Shown here in pieces: positions 38,030-45,453 of a DNA stretch of 64,000 nucleotides. The position numbers were made by a program, and so were the translations under genes. The notes beneath the pieces are model-generated. The model ran no database searches and had not been told where the DNA came from. It saw only the letters and a program-made list of their open reading frames with translations. The stretch is from contig NZ_JACJSM010000001.1 of the NCBI RefSeq assembly GCF_014698145.1, positions 408,633 through 472,632 of the forward strand. Direction: 5' to 3'. Source of the DNA: Oscillatoria sp. FACHB-1406. Lineage in GTDB: Bacteria > Cyanobacteriota > Cyanobacteriia > Cyanobacteriales > Spirulinaceae. The first letter of the stretch is position 1, and every line of letters starts with the position of its first letter.

Positions 38030-38665
38030 ATGGCTATTTCAATCACGCTCGAAAAGTTATTTATCGTTCCTGCTGGAGCAGCAATTATAGCGTTGGGAAA
38101 TGCTGGAGCGTTACAGGCAGCGGTCTTAACATTTGATGATGTTTCTAACACAAGCAGCGCTGATTTCATTAATAGCAACTATGGTGAATTCAACTGGAAC
38201 AACTTCGGGGTAGTCAACCGTATTCTTCATCCTGGAAGTGGTTACGACCGAGGAACTGTTTCAGGAAACTACACGGCATTTAATGCTTTCGCAGACCCTG
38301 CTTCCCTATCAAGCCTTAATCTTTTTGATTTTAATGGTGCTTATCTAACAGCCGCTTGGAATAATGGTCTTTCTGTGGTCGTTGAAGGTTTAAAGAATGG
38401 AATTTCTCTGTATTCAAAGACCGTAGTTGTCGATACGACAAGTCCAACTTGGTTTGATTTTAATTTCTTTGGGGTTGACCAATTAAAGTTTAGTTCTTAC
38501 GGCGGAACTAATCCAGGAAATCTCGGAGGCGCTGGTACGCATTTCGCGATGGATAACTTTACCTTCAACGAGAAAAAATCTGTCCCCGAACCTGCTTCCA
38601 CTTTAGGCTTGCTAGCATTGGGTGCAATGGGAGCCGGTTCGATGCTCAAGCGCCAACGGAAATAG
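38030..38665 (+). CDS. PEP-CTERM sorting domain protein, copy 1
   Basis: The 211-residue exported protein has a signal peptide ending in GALQAAV, a beta-rich domain starting LTFDDV with NWNNFGVVN, and a C-terminal SVPEPASTLGLLALGAMGAGSMLKRQ tail: the VPEP motif, hydrophobic helix and basic end recognised by exosortase. The role is unknown; such proteins are often linked to extracellular polymer. The next gene on the same strand is a paralogue. Bases 38307-38507 are identical to 39553-39753. Leaders of both genes share a block (TTATTT ... AGTGA.AACACTC ... GCGCGAA). Confidence 0.88.
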   Translation: MAISITLEKLFIVPAGAAIIALGNAGALQAAVLTFDDVSNTSSADFINSNYGEFNWNNFGVVNRILHPGSGYDRGTVSGNYTAFNAFADPASLSSLNLFDFNGAYLTAAWNNGLSVVVEGLKNGISLYSKTVVVDTTSPTWFDFNFFGVDQLKFSSYGGTNPGNLGGAGTHFAMDNFTFNEKKSVPEPASTLGLLALGAMGAGSMLKRQRK

Positions 38666-38722
38666 AAAGCGCTACCCAAAAGCATAACCCAGTGGCTTCA
38701 CTTCATTCAATTAAAGCAAAGT

Positions 38723-38760
38723 CCGTGTTTTCTTCAGTGGAAAGCACGGTTATTTTTTTA
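38723..38760 (+). terminator. Rho-independent terminator after PEP-CTERM copy 1
   Basis: CCGTGTTTTC and GGAAAGCACGG pair around TTCAGT and are followed by TTATTTTTTTAT. This ends the copy 1 transcript, so the two paralogues are transcribed separately. The rest of the 610-base gap to copy 2 is A/T-rich leader that partly repeats the copy 1 leader. Confidence 0.85.
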
Positions 38761-39275
38761 TCTAGAAGAATATTATCTAGCGGTTTTCGATGGGATAAGG
38801 TTCATTTCCGCGATCGCAAACATTGCACATCCCCACTAAAAACGATCTAGCTCCTAAATACGATCGCTACTACTACTACTCGTAATGTATACCGAACTCC
38901 TGCGATCTAAATCACATTGCTCGAAAATTCATAAAGTCTTCCGTCAAGCTTTTTTATCTTTCCATGCCTAAAAGCTAGAAATAATCGGAATCTTAGCCTC
39001 TTTCGCTAACGGACTGAGAGTATTTCTACTTATCCTCAGAATTTGATGTTTCGATGAAGATTGCGTGAAACTGATGACAGTGAGAATTGAGCTATGCCAA
39101 GCTTATTTCAGTGAGAACACTCCGATGAGCGCGAAACTACCCCCATAAATTCGGTTTCCTAACAAGTTACGAAAAACAATGAATGGGCGGTATCTACTCA
39201 AAAGAAATAGATAAAAAATCGCACCTCTAGAGTATTCCTACTCTCAATCTCTACTTGTTTGGATAGCTCTGAATT

Positions 39276-39908
39276 ATGGTCACTTCAAAAACGCTCGAAA
39301 AAGTATTCATGGTAGCGGCTGGAGCAGCAATTGTAGCAGTTATAAATCCCACCGCATCAACAGCAGCCGTCTTGACTTTTGATGATGTTTCGACGACAGC
39401 CAATGCTGAGCTTATTACTAGCAACTATGGTGGATTTAATTGGAACAACTTTGGTGTAGTAAATATTAACCACGCTCCCCAAAGCGGTTATAACAAGGGG
39501 ACAGTTTCAGGAAGCTACACAACTTACAACGCTTGGGGAAATCCTGCTTCTTTATCAAGCCTTAATCTTTTTGATTTTAATGGTGCTTATCTAACAGCCG
39601 CTTGGAATAATGGTCTTTCTGTGGTCGTTGAAGGTTTAAAGAATGGAATTTCTCTGTATTCAAAGACCGTAGTTGTCGATACGACAAGTCCAACTTGGTT
39701 TGATTTTAATTTCTTTGGGGTTGACCAATTAAAGTTTAGTTCTTACGGCGGAATTAATCCAGGTCTTGGAGGCAGTGGTACGCATTTCGCGATGGATAAC
39801 TTCACCTTCAACGAGAAAAAATCTGTCCCCGAACCTGCTTCCACTTTAGGCTTGCTAGCATTGGGCGCAATGGGAGCCGGTTCGATGCTCAAGCGCAAAC
39901 AGAAATAA
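39276..39908 (+). CDS. PEP-CTERM sorting domain protein, copy 2
   Basis: The 210-residue paralogue of 38030-38665 has the same layout: signal peptide ending in STAAV, LTFDDV and NWNNFGVVN in the first half, and the VPEPASTLGLLALGAMGAG tail. The first 90 codons differ clearly from copy 1 in both DNA and protein, whereas 201 bp in the second half are identical and the remainder is almost so. That mosaic is best explained by recent gene conversion on an older duplication. The stop lies five bases from the end of the convergent yoeB gene. Confidence 0.88.
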   Translation: MVTSKTLEKVFMVAAGAAIVAVINPTASTAAVLTFDDVSTTANAELITSNYGGFNWNNFGVVNINHAPQSGYNKGTVSGSYTTYNAWGNPASLSSLNLFDFNGAYLTAAWNNGLSVVVEGLKNGISLYSKTVVVDTTSPTWFDFNFFGVDQLKFSSYGGINPGLGGSGTHFAMDNFTFNEKKSVPEPASTLGLLALGAMGAGSMLKRKQK

Positions 39909-39913
39909 CCTAC

Positions 39914-40177
39914 CTAATCGTAATGTCCGCCGATCGCAAAAATGTAAATGTATCGGTCATCAAATTTGTAAATCAGACGATCCTTTGAGGATAGTCTGCG
40001 CGACCAGAATCCAGAAAGTTGATACTTGAGGGGTTCTGGTTTTCCCGTACCTTTTGCCGGATCGTCCCTTAGCATTTCCTTAAGAACCCGACATAGAACG
40101 CGATGCTGTTTGGCATCTTTTTGTCTGAGTTCCTCATAGGTTAGCCAAGTATCTCCTTCAAACACCAAAGATCTCAT
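39914..40177 (-). CDS. YoeB-family mRNA interferase toxin
   Basis: The 87-residue protein matches the YoeB/Txe family closely: the KxEPLKYxLSGFWSRRLxxxDRLIY core and a terminal GGHYD. The likely catalytic residues of E. coli YoeB (Glu46, Arg65, His83) correspond to Glu48, Arg67 and His85, so the toxin should be active. It cuts mRNA on the ribosome. The start overlaps the antitoxin frame by 20 bases, the usual coupling of antitoxin and toxin. Confidence 0.93.
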   Translation of the reverse strand: MRSLVFEGDTWLTYEELRQKDAKQHRVLCRVLKEMLRDDPAKGTGKPEPLKYQLSGFWSRRLSSKDRLIYKFDDRYIYIFAIGGHYD

Positions 40178-40430
40178 CGATCTCCCGGGCAGAGGGTTGG
40201 TAGCCTTTGCCAGTTACGTGAGTTGTTAAAGAAGCAGAGATTTGTTTCATCAGAGCGCTATTCTGGAGGACGTAGAGCGTTTCTTGGGTTTGTTCCCAAT
40301 CTTTGGCGCTGACAACGATAAAGTCAGAACCGCTCTGTCCGGTGACTTTAAGCGGTTGATGGCGGTCGATAACGCGATCGATCCAATGTTGGAATCTGTC
40401 GCGAAATTGGTCGATTCCGATACTATCCAT
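40158..40430 (-). CDS. YefM/Phd-family antitoxin
   Basis: The 90-residue protein precedes the toxin in transcription. The N-terminal IGIDQFRDRFQHWIDRV and PLKVTGQSGSDFIVVSAKDWEQTQETLYVL form the DNA-binding Phd fold; the C-terminal tail (GKGYQPSAREIDEIFGV) would wrap the toxin. It should repress its own promoter when bound to YoeB. The pair lies on the strand opposite to its neighbours, as is common for mobile toxin-antitoxin modules. Confidence 0.9.
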   Translation of the reverse strand: MDSIGIDQFRDRFQHWIDRVIDRHQPLKVTGQSGSDFIVVSAKDWEQTQETLYVLQNSALMKQISASLTTHVTGKGYQPSAREIDEIFGV

Positions 40431-40697
40431 TACAGTTTCGGGGGCAATTTATTCAAGCTTAACCGAATCGCCGTATTTTCGCGCCCACTCTTCAACCCAT
40501 TTCAACGGGTTAAGGGAAAACGCGGTTATTTTTTTTAGATTCAAAGCGTCTTCCCAGACCTCTTCAATCCTGACTCCTAAACTCCTGTATTCTTTTCCAA
40601 GAGAGTTTCACACCCAGACAGACTCGCTATAGTAGTCTAGTAAATCAGATTGTCCGCAGTGTCGATCGCTGTCGATTGTGTCTCATTCTCAGGATAG

Positions 40698-41999
40698 ATG
40701 TCTTTACCCAAACGAGTTTCAACCGCCCTCATCAACGCCCTCGCCGCCGGAGTCGTCCCCAGAATGGGATTGGAAAGCATCGCTGTCGGGAGAGAACGCG
40801 AACTTACGGCAATGACACAAGACTTAGAAACGATTGCCGACGGCGGTGCGGCGTTTCGCTTCGTCGTCGGGCGTTACGGTGCGGGAAAAAGCTTTTTATT
40901 GCAACTGTTACGCAACCGCGCGATGGAACAAGGATTCGTGGTTGCCGATGCCGATTTATCCCCCCAATTGCGCCTCGCGGGTAGCAAAAACCAAGCCCTG
41001 GCAACCTATCGAGAGTTGATGAAAAACTTAGCGACGCGCACCCATGCAAACGGCGGCGCGAGTGCTTTGATTTTGGAGAAATGGATTAGCAGCATTCTCA
41101 ATCAAGTGGCGCGAGAGACGGGAAAACAACCGGGAGAACCGGAATTCGACAGCAAAGTTGAAAGTAAGATTCGCGAAGTTGTCGAAGATTTGGAAGGGTT
41201 GGTTCACGGTTTCGATTTTGCCAATATTATCGTTGCTTACTGGCGGGGCTATCGCGAAGATAATGCGGCGCTTAAAGATGCAGCGTTGCGATGGTTGCGT
41301 GGCGAGTATTCGAGCAAAGCTGAGGCAAAAGCGGCGCTGGGAACGCGAGTGATTATCGATGACGATACTTGGTACGATTATATCAAATTATTTGCCAAGT
41401 TTTCTGCGGATTTGGGCTATAAGGGGTTGATTATTTTCCTCGATGAAGCGGTTCATTTATATAAGGTATCGAATGCAAAGTCTCGCCAAGCGAATTACGA
41501 TAAACTCTTGGCGATGTTCAACGATTCGATGCAGGGGAAGGCAGAATATTTAGGAATTGTCGTGGGCGGAACGCCGGAGTTTATTGAGGATAAACGTCGC
41601 GGTTTGCAGAGCGATGAGGCTTGGAAAACTCGTTTGGTTCCCAGTCGTTTTTTAAAGAGCGGACTGCGCGATTTTTCAATGCCTGCGGTGCGTTTGGAGC
41701 CGCTAACCGCCGCCGAAGTGACGCAACTGTTGCAGCGTCTCAATCAAGTTCGAGTCGAAAGCGATCGCTCGATTCCGCTGTTATCTGCCGCGCAAATCGA
41801 GCAGTTCCAACAAGCGGTGATGAATCGTTTGGGAGCGGATAAGTTAATTACGCCGCGCGAAATTGTGCGAGATTTTATTACAATTTTAAACCTTTTGCAA
41901 CAGAACCCGGAAGTGCGTTTAGAACAATTGCTTTCGAGTTCGGATTTCCAAGTTTTGGGAACGGATGCAGAAGAAGATGATTATACGCTCTCGCTGTAA
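40698..41999 (+). CDS. BrxC/BrxD-like (DUF2791) P-loop ATPase
   Basis: The 433-residue protein starts with an R/A-rich helix (RVSTALINALAAGVVPRMGL), then a P-loop domain: GRERE, FVVGRYGAGKSFLLQLL (Walker A, about 56-71), a middle helical insert, and GLIIFLDEAVHLYK (Walker B, about 245). A sensor-like GTPEFIEDKRRGL and a C-terminal ITPREIVRDFITILNLLQ follow. This is the DUF2791 layout seen in the BREX proteins BrxC/BrxD. No other BREX gene (pglX, pglZ, brxL, brxA, brxB) is present, so this is a stand-alone relative. Five bases separate it from the DUF2358 gene, so the pair should be an operon. Confidence 0.88.
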   Translation: MSLPKRVSTALINALAAGVVPRMGLESIAVGRERELTAMTQDLETIADGGAAFRFVVGRYGAGKSFLLQLLRNRAMEQGFVVADADLSPQLRLAGSKNQALATYRELMKNLATRTHANGGASALILEKWISSILNQVARETGKQPGEPEFDSKVESKIREVVEDLEGLVHGFDFANIIVAYWRGYREDNAALKDAALRWLRGEYSSKAEAKAALGTRVIIDDDTWYDYIKLFAKFSADLGYKGLIIFLDEAVHLYKVSNAKSRQANYDKLLAMFNDSMQGKAEYLGIVVGGTPEFIEDKRRGLQSDEAWKTRLVPSRFLKSGLRDFSMPAVRLEPLTAAEVTQLLQRLNQVRVESDRSIPLLSAAQIEQFQQAVMNRLGADKLITPREIVRDFITILNLLQQNPEVRLEQLLSSSDFQVLGTDAEEDDYTLSL

Positions 42000-42004
42000 T
42001 AGGT

Positions 42005-42442
42005 ATGTTAATTGAAGCAGAATATCAAAATCGAGTTGAAAACGCGATCGCGACACTCCAGAACGATTTACCGACGTTGTTCGAGCGGGATATTGACTAC
42101 AGTATCTATACGGGCGAGATTGAGTTTAAGGATCCGGTGAATGAGTTTAAAGGGAAGTTCAATTATCGGATTATTTTTTGGACGCTGCGCTTTCATGCGG
42201 CTTTATTTTTTACCCAAATCTTTTTTGATGTGCATCGTATCGAACAGACAGCCAAGGAGACGATTCGGGTAGAATGGACGGTGCGAGGGCGGTTGCGATT
42301 GCCGTGGGAAGCGAATTTATTTTTTAATGGCGATTCGACTTATACTTTAACACCGGAAGGATTTATCGATCGCCATCGGGATACTTGGGATCGGAAACCA
42401 ATCGAGATTTTGAAACAGTTTCTCCCGCAGAGTAAGTCGTAG
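42005..42442 (+). CDS. DUF2358 family protein
   Basis: The 145-residue protein has the DUF2358 pattern shared by cyanobacteria and plastid-targeted plant proteins: LPTLFERDIDYSIYTGEIEFKDPVNEFKGKFNYRIIFWTLRFHAALFF and WTVRGRLRLPWEANLFFNGDSTYTL. The fold is thought to be SnoaL/NTF2-like (cone-shaped beta sheet), which fits the alternating pattern. Function is unknown. It starts five bases after the DUF2791 ATPase stop. Confidence 0.85.
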   Translation: MLIEAEYQNRVENAIATLQNDLPTLFERDIDYSIYTGEIEFKDPVNEFKGKFNYRIIFWTLRFHAALFFTQIFFDVHRIEQTAKETIRVEWTVRGRLRLPWEANLFFNGDSTYTLTPEGFIDRHRDTWDRKPIEILKQFLPQSKS

Positions 42443-42548
42443 TCCCTCCGTCCCCTGGTACGCTGAGTCTCGACTTCGCTCGACTGCCGCGAAGTCGAAG
42501 CGCCCTCACCCCCTCTCCCTATCTCCGACTTGACTGATAACTGCTTTT

Positions 42549-43259
42549 ATGCTCGATCCCAGACGAAAAAAAGAACTAAAACGACTGATTGAAAAGCTAG
42601 GATTGCCGGACAACGTGCGGGTGGATTTTAATTTATTGGATTTAGCTTTAACGCATCCGTCAATTTCAAAGACGGCGAATTACGAGCAACTGGAATTTGT
42701 AGGCGATGCGGTGGTACGTTTGGCTTCTTCGGAAGTGTTGCTAGAAACTTATCCCGAAGCCACGGTGGGGGAATTTGCGGCGGTGCGATCGATTTTAGTG
42801 AGCGATCGCGTTTTAGCCTCCTTTGCCGAAATGTACGGACTCGATCGCTATTTACTCGTTTCAAACGGGATGATAAGCGATCGCGCGGGTAGAACTTCTC
42901 GTCTTGCCGATGCTTTTGAAGCCATCCTCGGCGCGCTATATCTCAGCACCCACACGATGGAATTGGTGCGTCCTTGGCTGGATCCTCTCCTCAAACAAAA
43001 AGCTGAGGAAGTGCGCCGAGATCCGGCACGCGAAAACTATAAAGATGCGTTGCAAGAGTGGACGCAGGCAAAATACAGAGTTTTGCCCGAATATCGCGTA
43101 CAAAAAAATGAACTCGAAAGTAACGAATTTCACCGTTTCAGCGCTGAAGTTTGGCTGCAAGAACGCTGTTTGGGACAAGGAACAGGAGCGACAAAAAAGG
43201 CGGCAGAACAGGCTGCGGCAAAGCAAGCCTTTTTGTCAGTGTGTCCGAATAATGAATAA
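42549..43259 (+). CDS. rnc: Ribonuclease III
   Basis: The 236-residue protein has the RNase III signature (YEQLEFVGDAVVRL; canonical LEFLGD) and the second acidic site ADAFEAILGALYL; the catalytic Glu and Asp pairs are both present. The C-terminal ~70 residues are a double-stranded RNA-binding domain (YKDALQEWTQAK, RFSAEVWLQ, GTGATKKAAEQAAAKQA). It cuts double-stranded RNA in rRNA and antisense-RNA processing. Cyanobacteria often carry several RNase III-like genes, so this may be one of a set. The stop lies at the edge of a heptamer repeat. Confidence 0.94.
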   Translation: MLDPRRKKELKRLIEKLGLPDNVRVDFNLLDLALTHPSISKTANYEQLEFVGDAVVRLASSEVLLETYPEATVGEFAAVRSILVSDRVLASFAEMYGLDRYLLVSNGMISDRAGRTSRLADAFEAILGALYLSTHTMELVRPWLDPLLKQKAEEVRRDPARENYKDALQEWTQAKYRVLPEYRVQKNELESNEFHRFSAEVWLQERCLGQGTGATKKAAEQAAAKQAFLSVCPNNE

Positions 43260-43358
43260 TGGGGAAATTATGAATTATGAGTGATGAATTATGAATTATG
43301 AATTATGAATTACGAATTACGAATTACGAATTACGAATTACGAATTACGAATTACGAA
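43252..43358. repeat. Heptameric tandem repeat between rnc and the bactofilin-like gene
   Basis: AATTATG units grade into AATTACG units; the last ones continue into the 3' end of the bactofilin-like gene on the other strand and code for its last residues. Confidence 0.85.
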
Positions 43359-44856
43359 CAACGCTTTCGGGTTCGCTCGTTCCTTCCGCTGCGATCGCGG
43401 GTAGCACCTCAAGCCGATCGCGGCGTTCCGATAGAGAGTCGCTTTGCAGTCCGCGTTGCCTCCCCTTACGCTGAGACAAAAACAGCGCCCCCAGCCCCAG
43501 ACAGATAATCGTAGCGCTAAAAATTTGACCGAGGACGGGAATCGCCGCGATCGCGACAAACAGCACTAAACCGACGCACAGTGAAATCCAGTTCCGCGCC
43601 GACCACTCCGGTTTAAAATTTTGCACGAGAACGCGCCCGCCCCAATAACTCATCGCAATTTGGGGGACGAAACTCACAAAAATTCCAAAAGCGACCAGTA
43701 AAGCAAGGTTGGCAACCATTCCCACCCCCAGAACGGGCAGCACTAAACCGCGAAGGGTGTACCCAAAAAGGACAGCTAAGACAAAGGCAACGAAGGCAAT
43801 CGCGATCGCGATTCCTCCGACCGCCAGTATCGTCGCTGCGCCCCAACCCAAACTCGCCACGGGGCGATCGCGAACCGTCCGCGCTAAACTTTGCGCCCAA
43901 TGCGGTTTCAATCCCACCAAAAGGCTACCGACTAACGCCAGCGTTGCAAAGCGCTGCAATTGTCGCCAAAACGCGCGCGCGGGATTCACCGGCACTCCCG
44001 TTACCTTAGACTCGCTCTCGAGCGGTTCTCGAACCGTACTGCCTGCAATCCAAGCTTTTTTGCCGAGTTTTGCCGTTTCTGGCGAGCGATAAGTGAAATT
44101 ACCGCCGATCTGGGCGGAGTCGGCAACAGCGAGACCATCGGGAACATTCGGCGGCGCGATCGCGGGTTCGGGGAGGAACGGAATCGTTAGGAAAGAGCGG
44201 TTCCCAACCCCGATCTGAACGTTGCCATCGAAGATACCATGCAACGCTACCGCTCCGGCAGACGCGATCGCGTTCCTCTGCACCGTTCCCGCCAGTAAAG
44301 CGCGCGCCCCCCCAAACATCATATTCCGACCGACGCGACTGCCGACGCGACTTTCCAAACTCTCCCCTAACCCTGCCACATCTTCGCCAATCTCTGCCCG
44401 CTCGTCGAGCAGTAAGACTTCTCCGACTAAGCGTAAATCTCCCCCAACCTTGCCGTTCGCAACCACCGTCTGAGCGATCGCGATCGCGTCCCCCGATACT
44501 TCCCCGTTAATCCGTACTTGCCGCGCGATAATCACGGCATCGCCGCCGATGGTTCCATTCACTGTCACCGTCTCGGCCGCGAGGTAAGCATCATCCTCAA
44601 CCGTACCGTTAATCGTAATCCTTTGCGCCGCGATCGCTGCCGTTCCGCCCACCGTTCCTTCAATCGCTACCGTTTTCGCCCTCAAATACACATCCTCATT
44701 TACAATCTTTTTCGCCTCAATCGTCGCGTTCTGCGGAACGTTCGCCGCCCCGACCAGCGTCGTACCCAACGCGAAGATTGCTAGTACCAGTCCGAGGAAT
44801 TTGAGCAGGCTTCTTCGGGTAGCCCATAAATTGGAGCGCAGTCGAGAACGAAACAT
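43345..44856 (-). CDS. Bactofilin-like polymer-forming protein fused to a membrane domain
   Basis: The 503-residue protein has a signal sequence or membrane segment (about 15-38), then a repeated beta-helix region (about 42-290) with Gly-spaced turns (VEGTVGGTA, INGTVEDDA, VNGTIGGDA, INGEVSGDA, ANGKVGGDL), as in polymer-forming (bactofilin/DUF583) domains, and finally five or so membrane segments (about 305-480). The combination places a beta-helix scaffold outside the membrane. It may organise envelope polymer. The last five residues (VVRNS) and the stop are read from a heptamer repeat. Confidence 0.82.
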   Translation of the reverse strand: MFRSRLRSNLWATRRSLLKFLGLVLAIFALGTTLVGAANVPQNATIEAKKIVNEDVYLRAKTVAIEGTVGGTAAIAAQRITINGTVEDDAYLAAETVTVNGTIGGDAVIIARQVRINGEVSGDAIAIAQTVVANGKVGGDLRLVGEVLLLDERAEIGEDVAGLGESLESRVGSRVGRNMMFGGARALLAGTVQRNAIASAGAVALHGIFDGNVQIGVGNRSFLTIPFLPEPAIAPPNVPDGLAVADSAQIGGNFTYRSPETAKLGKKAWIAGSTVREPLESESKVTGVPVNPARAFWRQLQRFATLALVGSLLVGLKPHWAQSLARTVRDRPVASLGWGAATILAVGGIAIAIAFVAFVLAVLFGYTLRGLVLPVLGVGMVANLALLVAFGIFVSFVPQIAMSYWGGRVLVQNFKPEWSARNWISLCVGLVLFVAIAAIPVLGQIFSATIICLGLGALFLSQRKGRQRGLQSDSLSERRDRLEVLPAIAAEGTSEPESVVRNS

Positions 44857-45453
44857 AGCGGGGGTTTAAAGTAGAAAATCGGCAGCCGCGAATGCAAGAA
44901 TAACAGAAGGGACGAGCGAAAAGTCTACCATTTAAAAATTTTGGTCTGTAACTCCATTCATCGCAACCTGCACCCTAGCAGCTTTGCAATCTTAGTTTAA
45001 CGTTCCTCCCATCTTCATTTTCCTACTCGATCGCTCAAAATGGTACTGCGTTCCACAACACCGAGCGTAATCCCTGGACGCTCTCCTAAGCTTAAGAGCC
45101 GGAAAATTCTTATTTCACAGGGTATTCCGAAATTCTCATCGGTAATATCGCTGAATGGTCAAGTGCGAGAAAGCCGCCTTTTTCCGGAATCTTAAGGCAT
45201 CCGGACGTAAAATATAAAACCTTCTCCTTAAGCTTTAAGCCAGTGGGTAGTTTTTCTACCCTGCGACAGTTACCTAAAGTGAAAAGGAAAGACCGATTCA
45301 TAACCCAATCGCTCGCTGCAAGTTTCACAATGGCTATCATAGATGAAGATTAGACTCGAATAGCTTTCGGATTAGAGGAGAATGCGCGCTCAATCCGCCG
45401 CCTACGCCATGTTGTGAGCCTAAAAGTCCGATCTCCTTTACTTTTCTGCTGCT
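44857..45453. other. 597-base intergenic region with a short hairpin
   Basis: This divergent promoter region separates the bactofilin-like gene and the cyclase fusion. A GGGTAG / CTACCC hairpin with a five-T loop lies at 45245-45261. Minus-strand frames here are short, lack ribosome sites and overlap the cyclase start, so I reject them. No riboswitch family was recognised. Confidence 0.4.

Noticed and set aside
40242-40538. 98-codon plus-strand frame across the antitoxin
   Set aside because: It overlaps the YefM gene on the other strand and shows no motif.
40698-41999. Full BREX defence system
   Set aside because: Only the BrxC/D-like ATPase is present; no methylase, PglZ phosphatase or Lon-like gene lies in the flanks.
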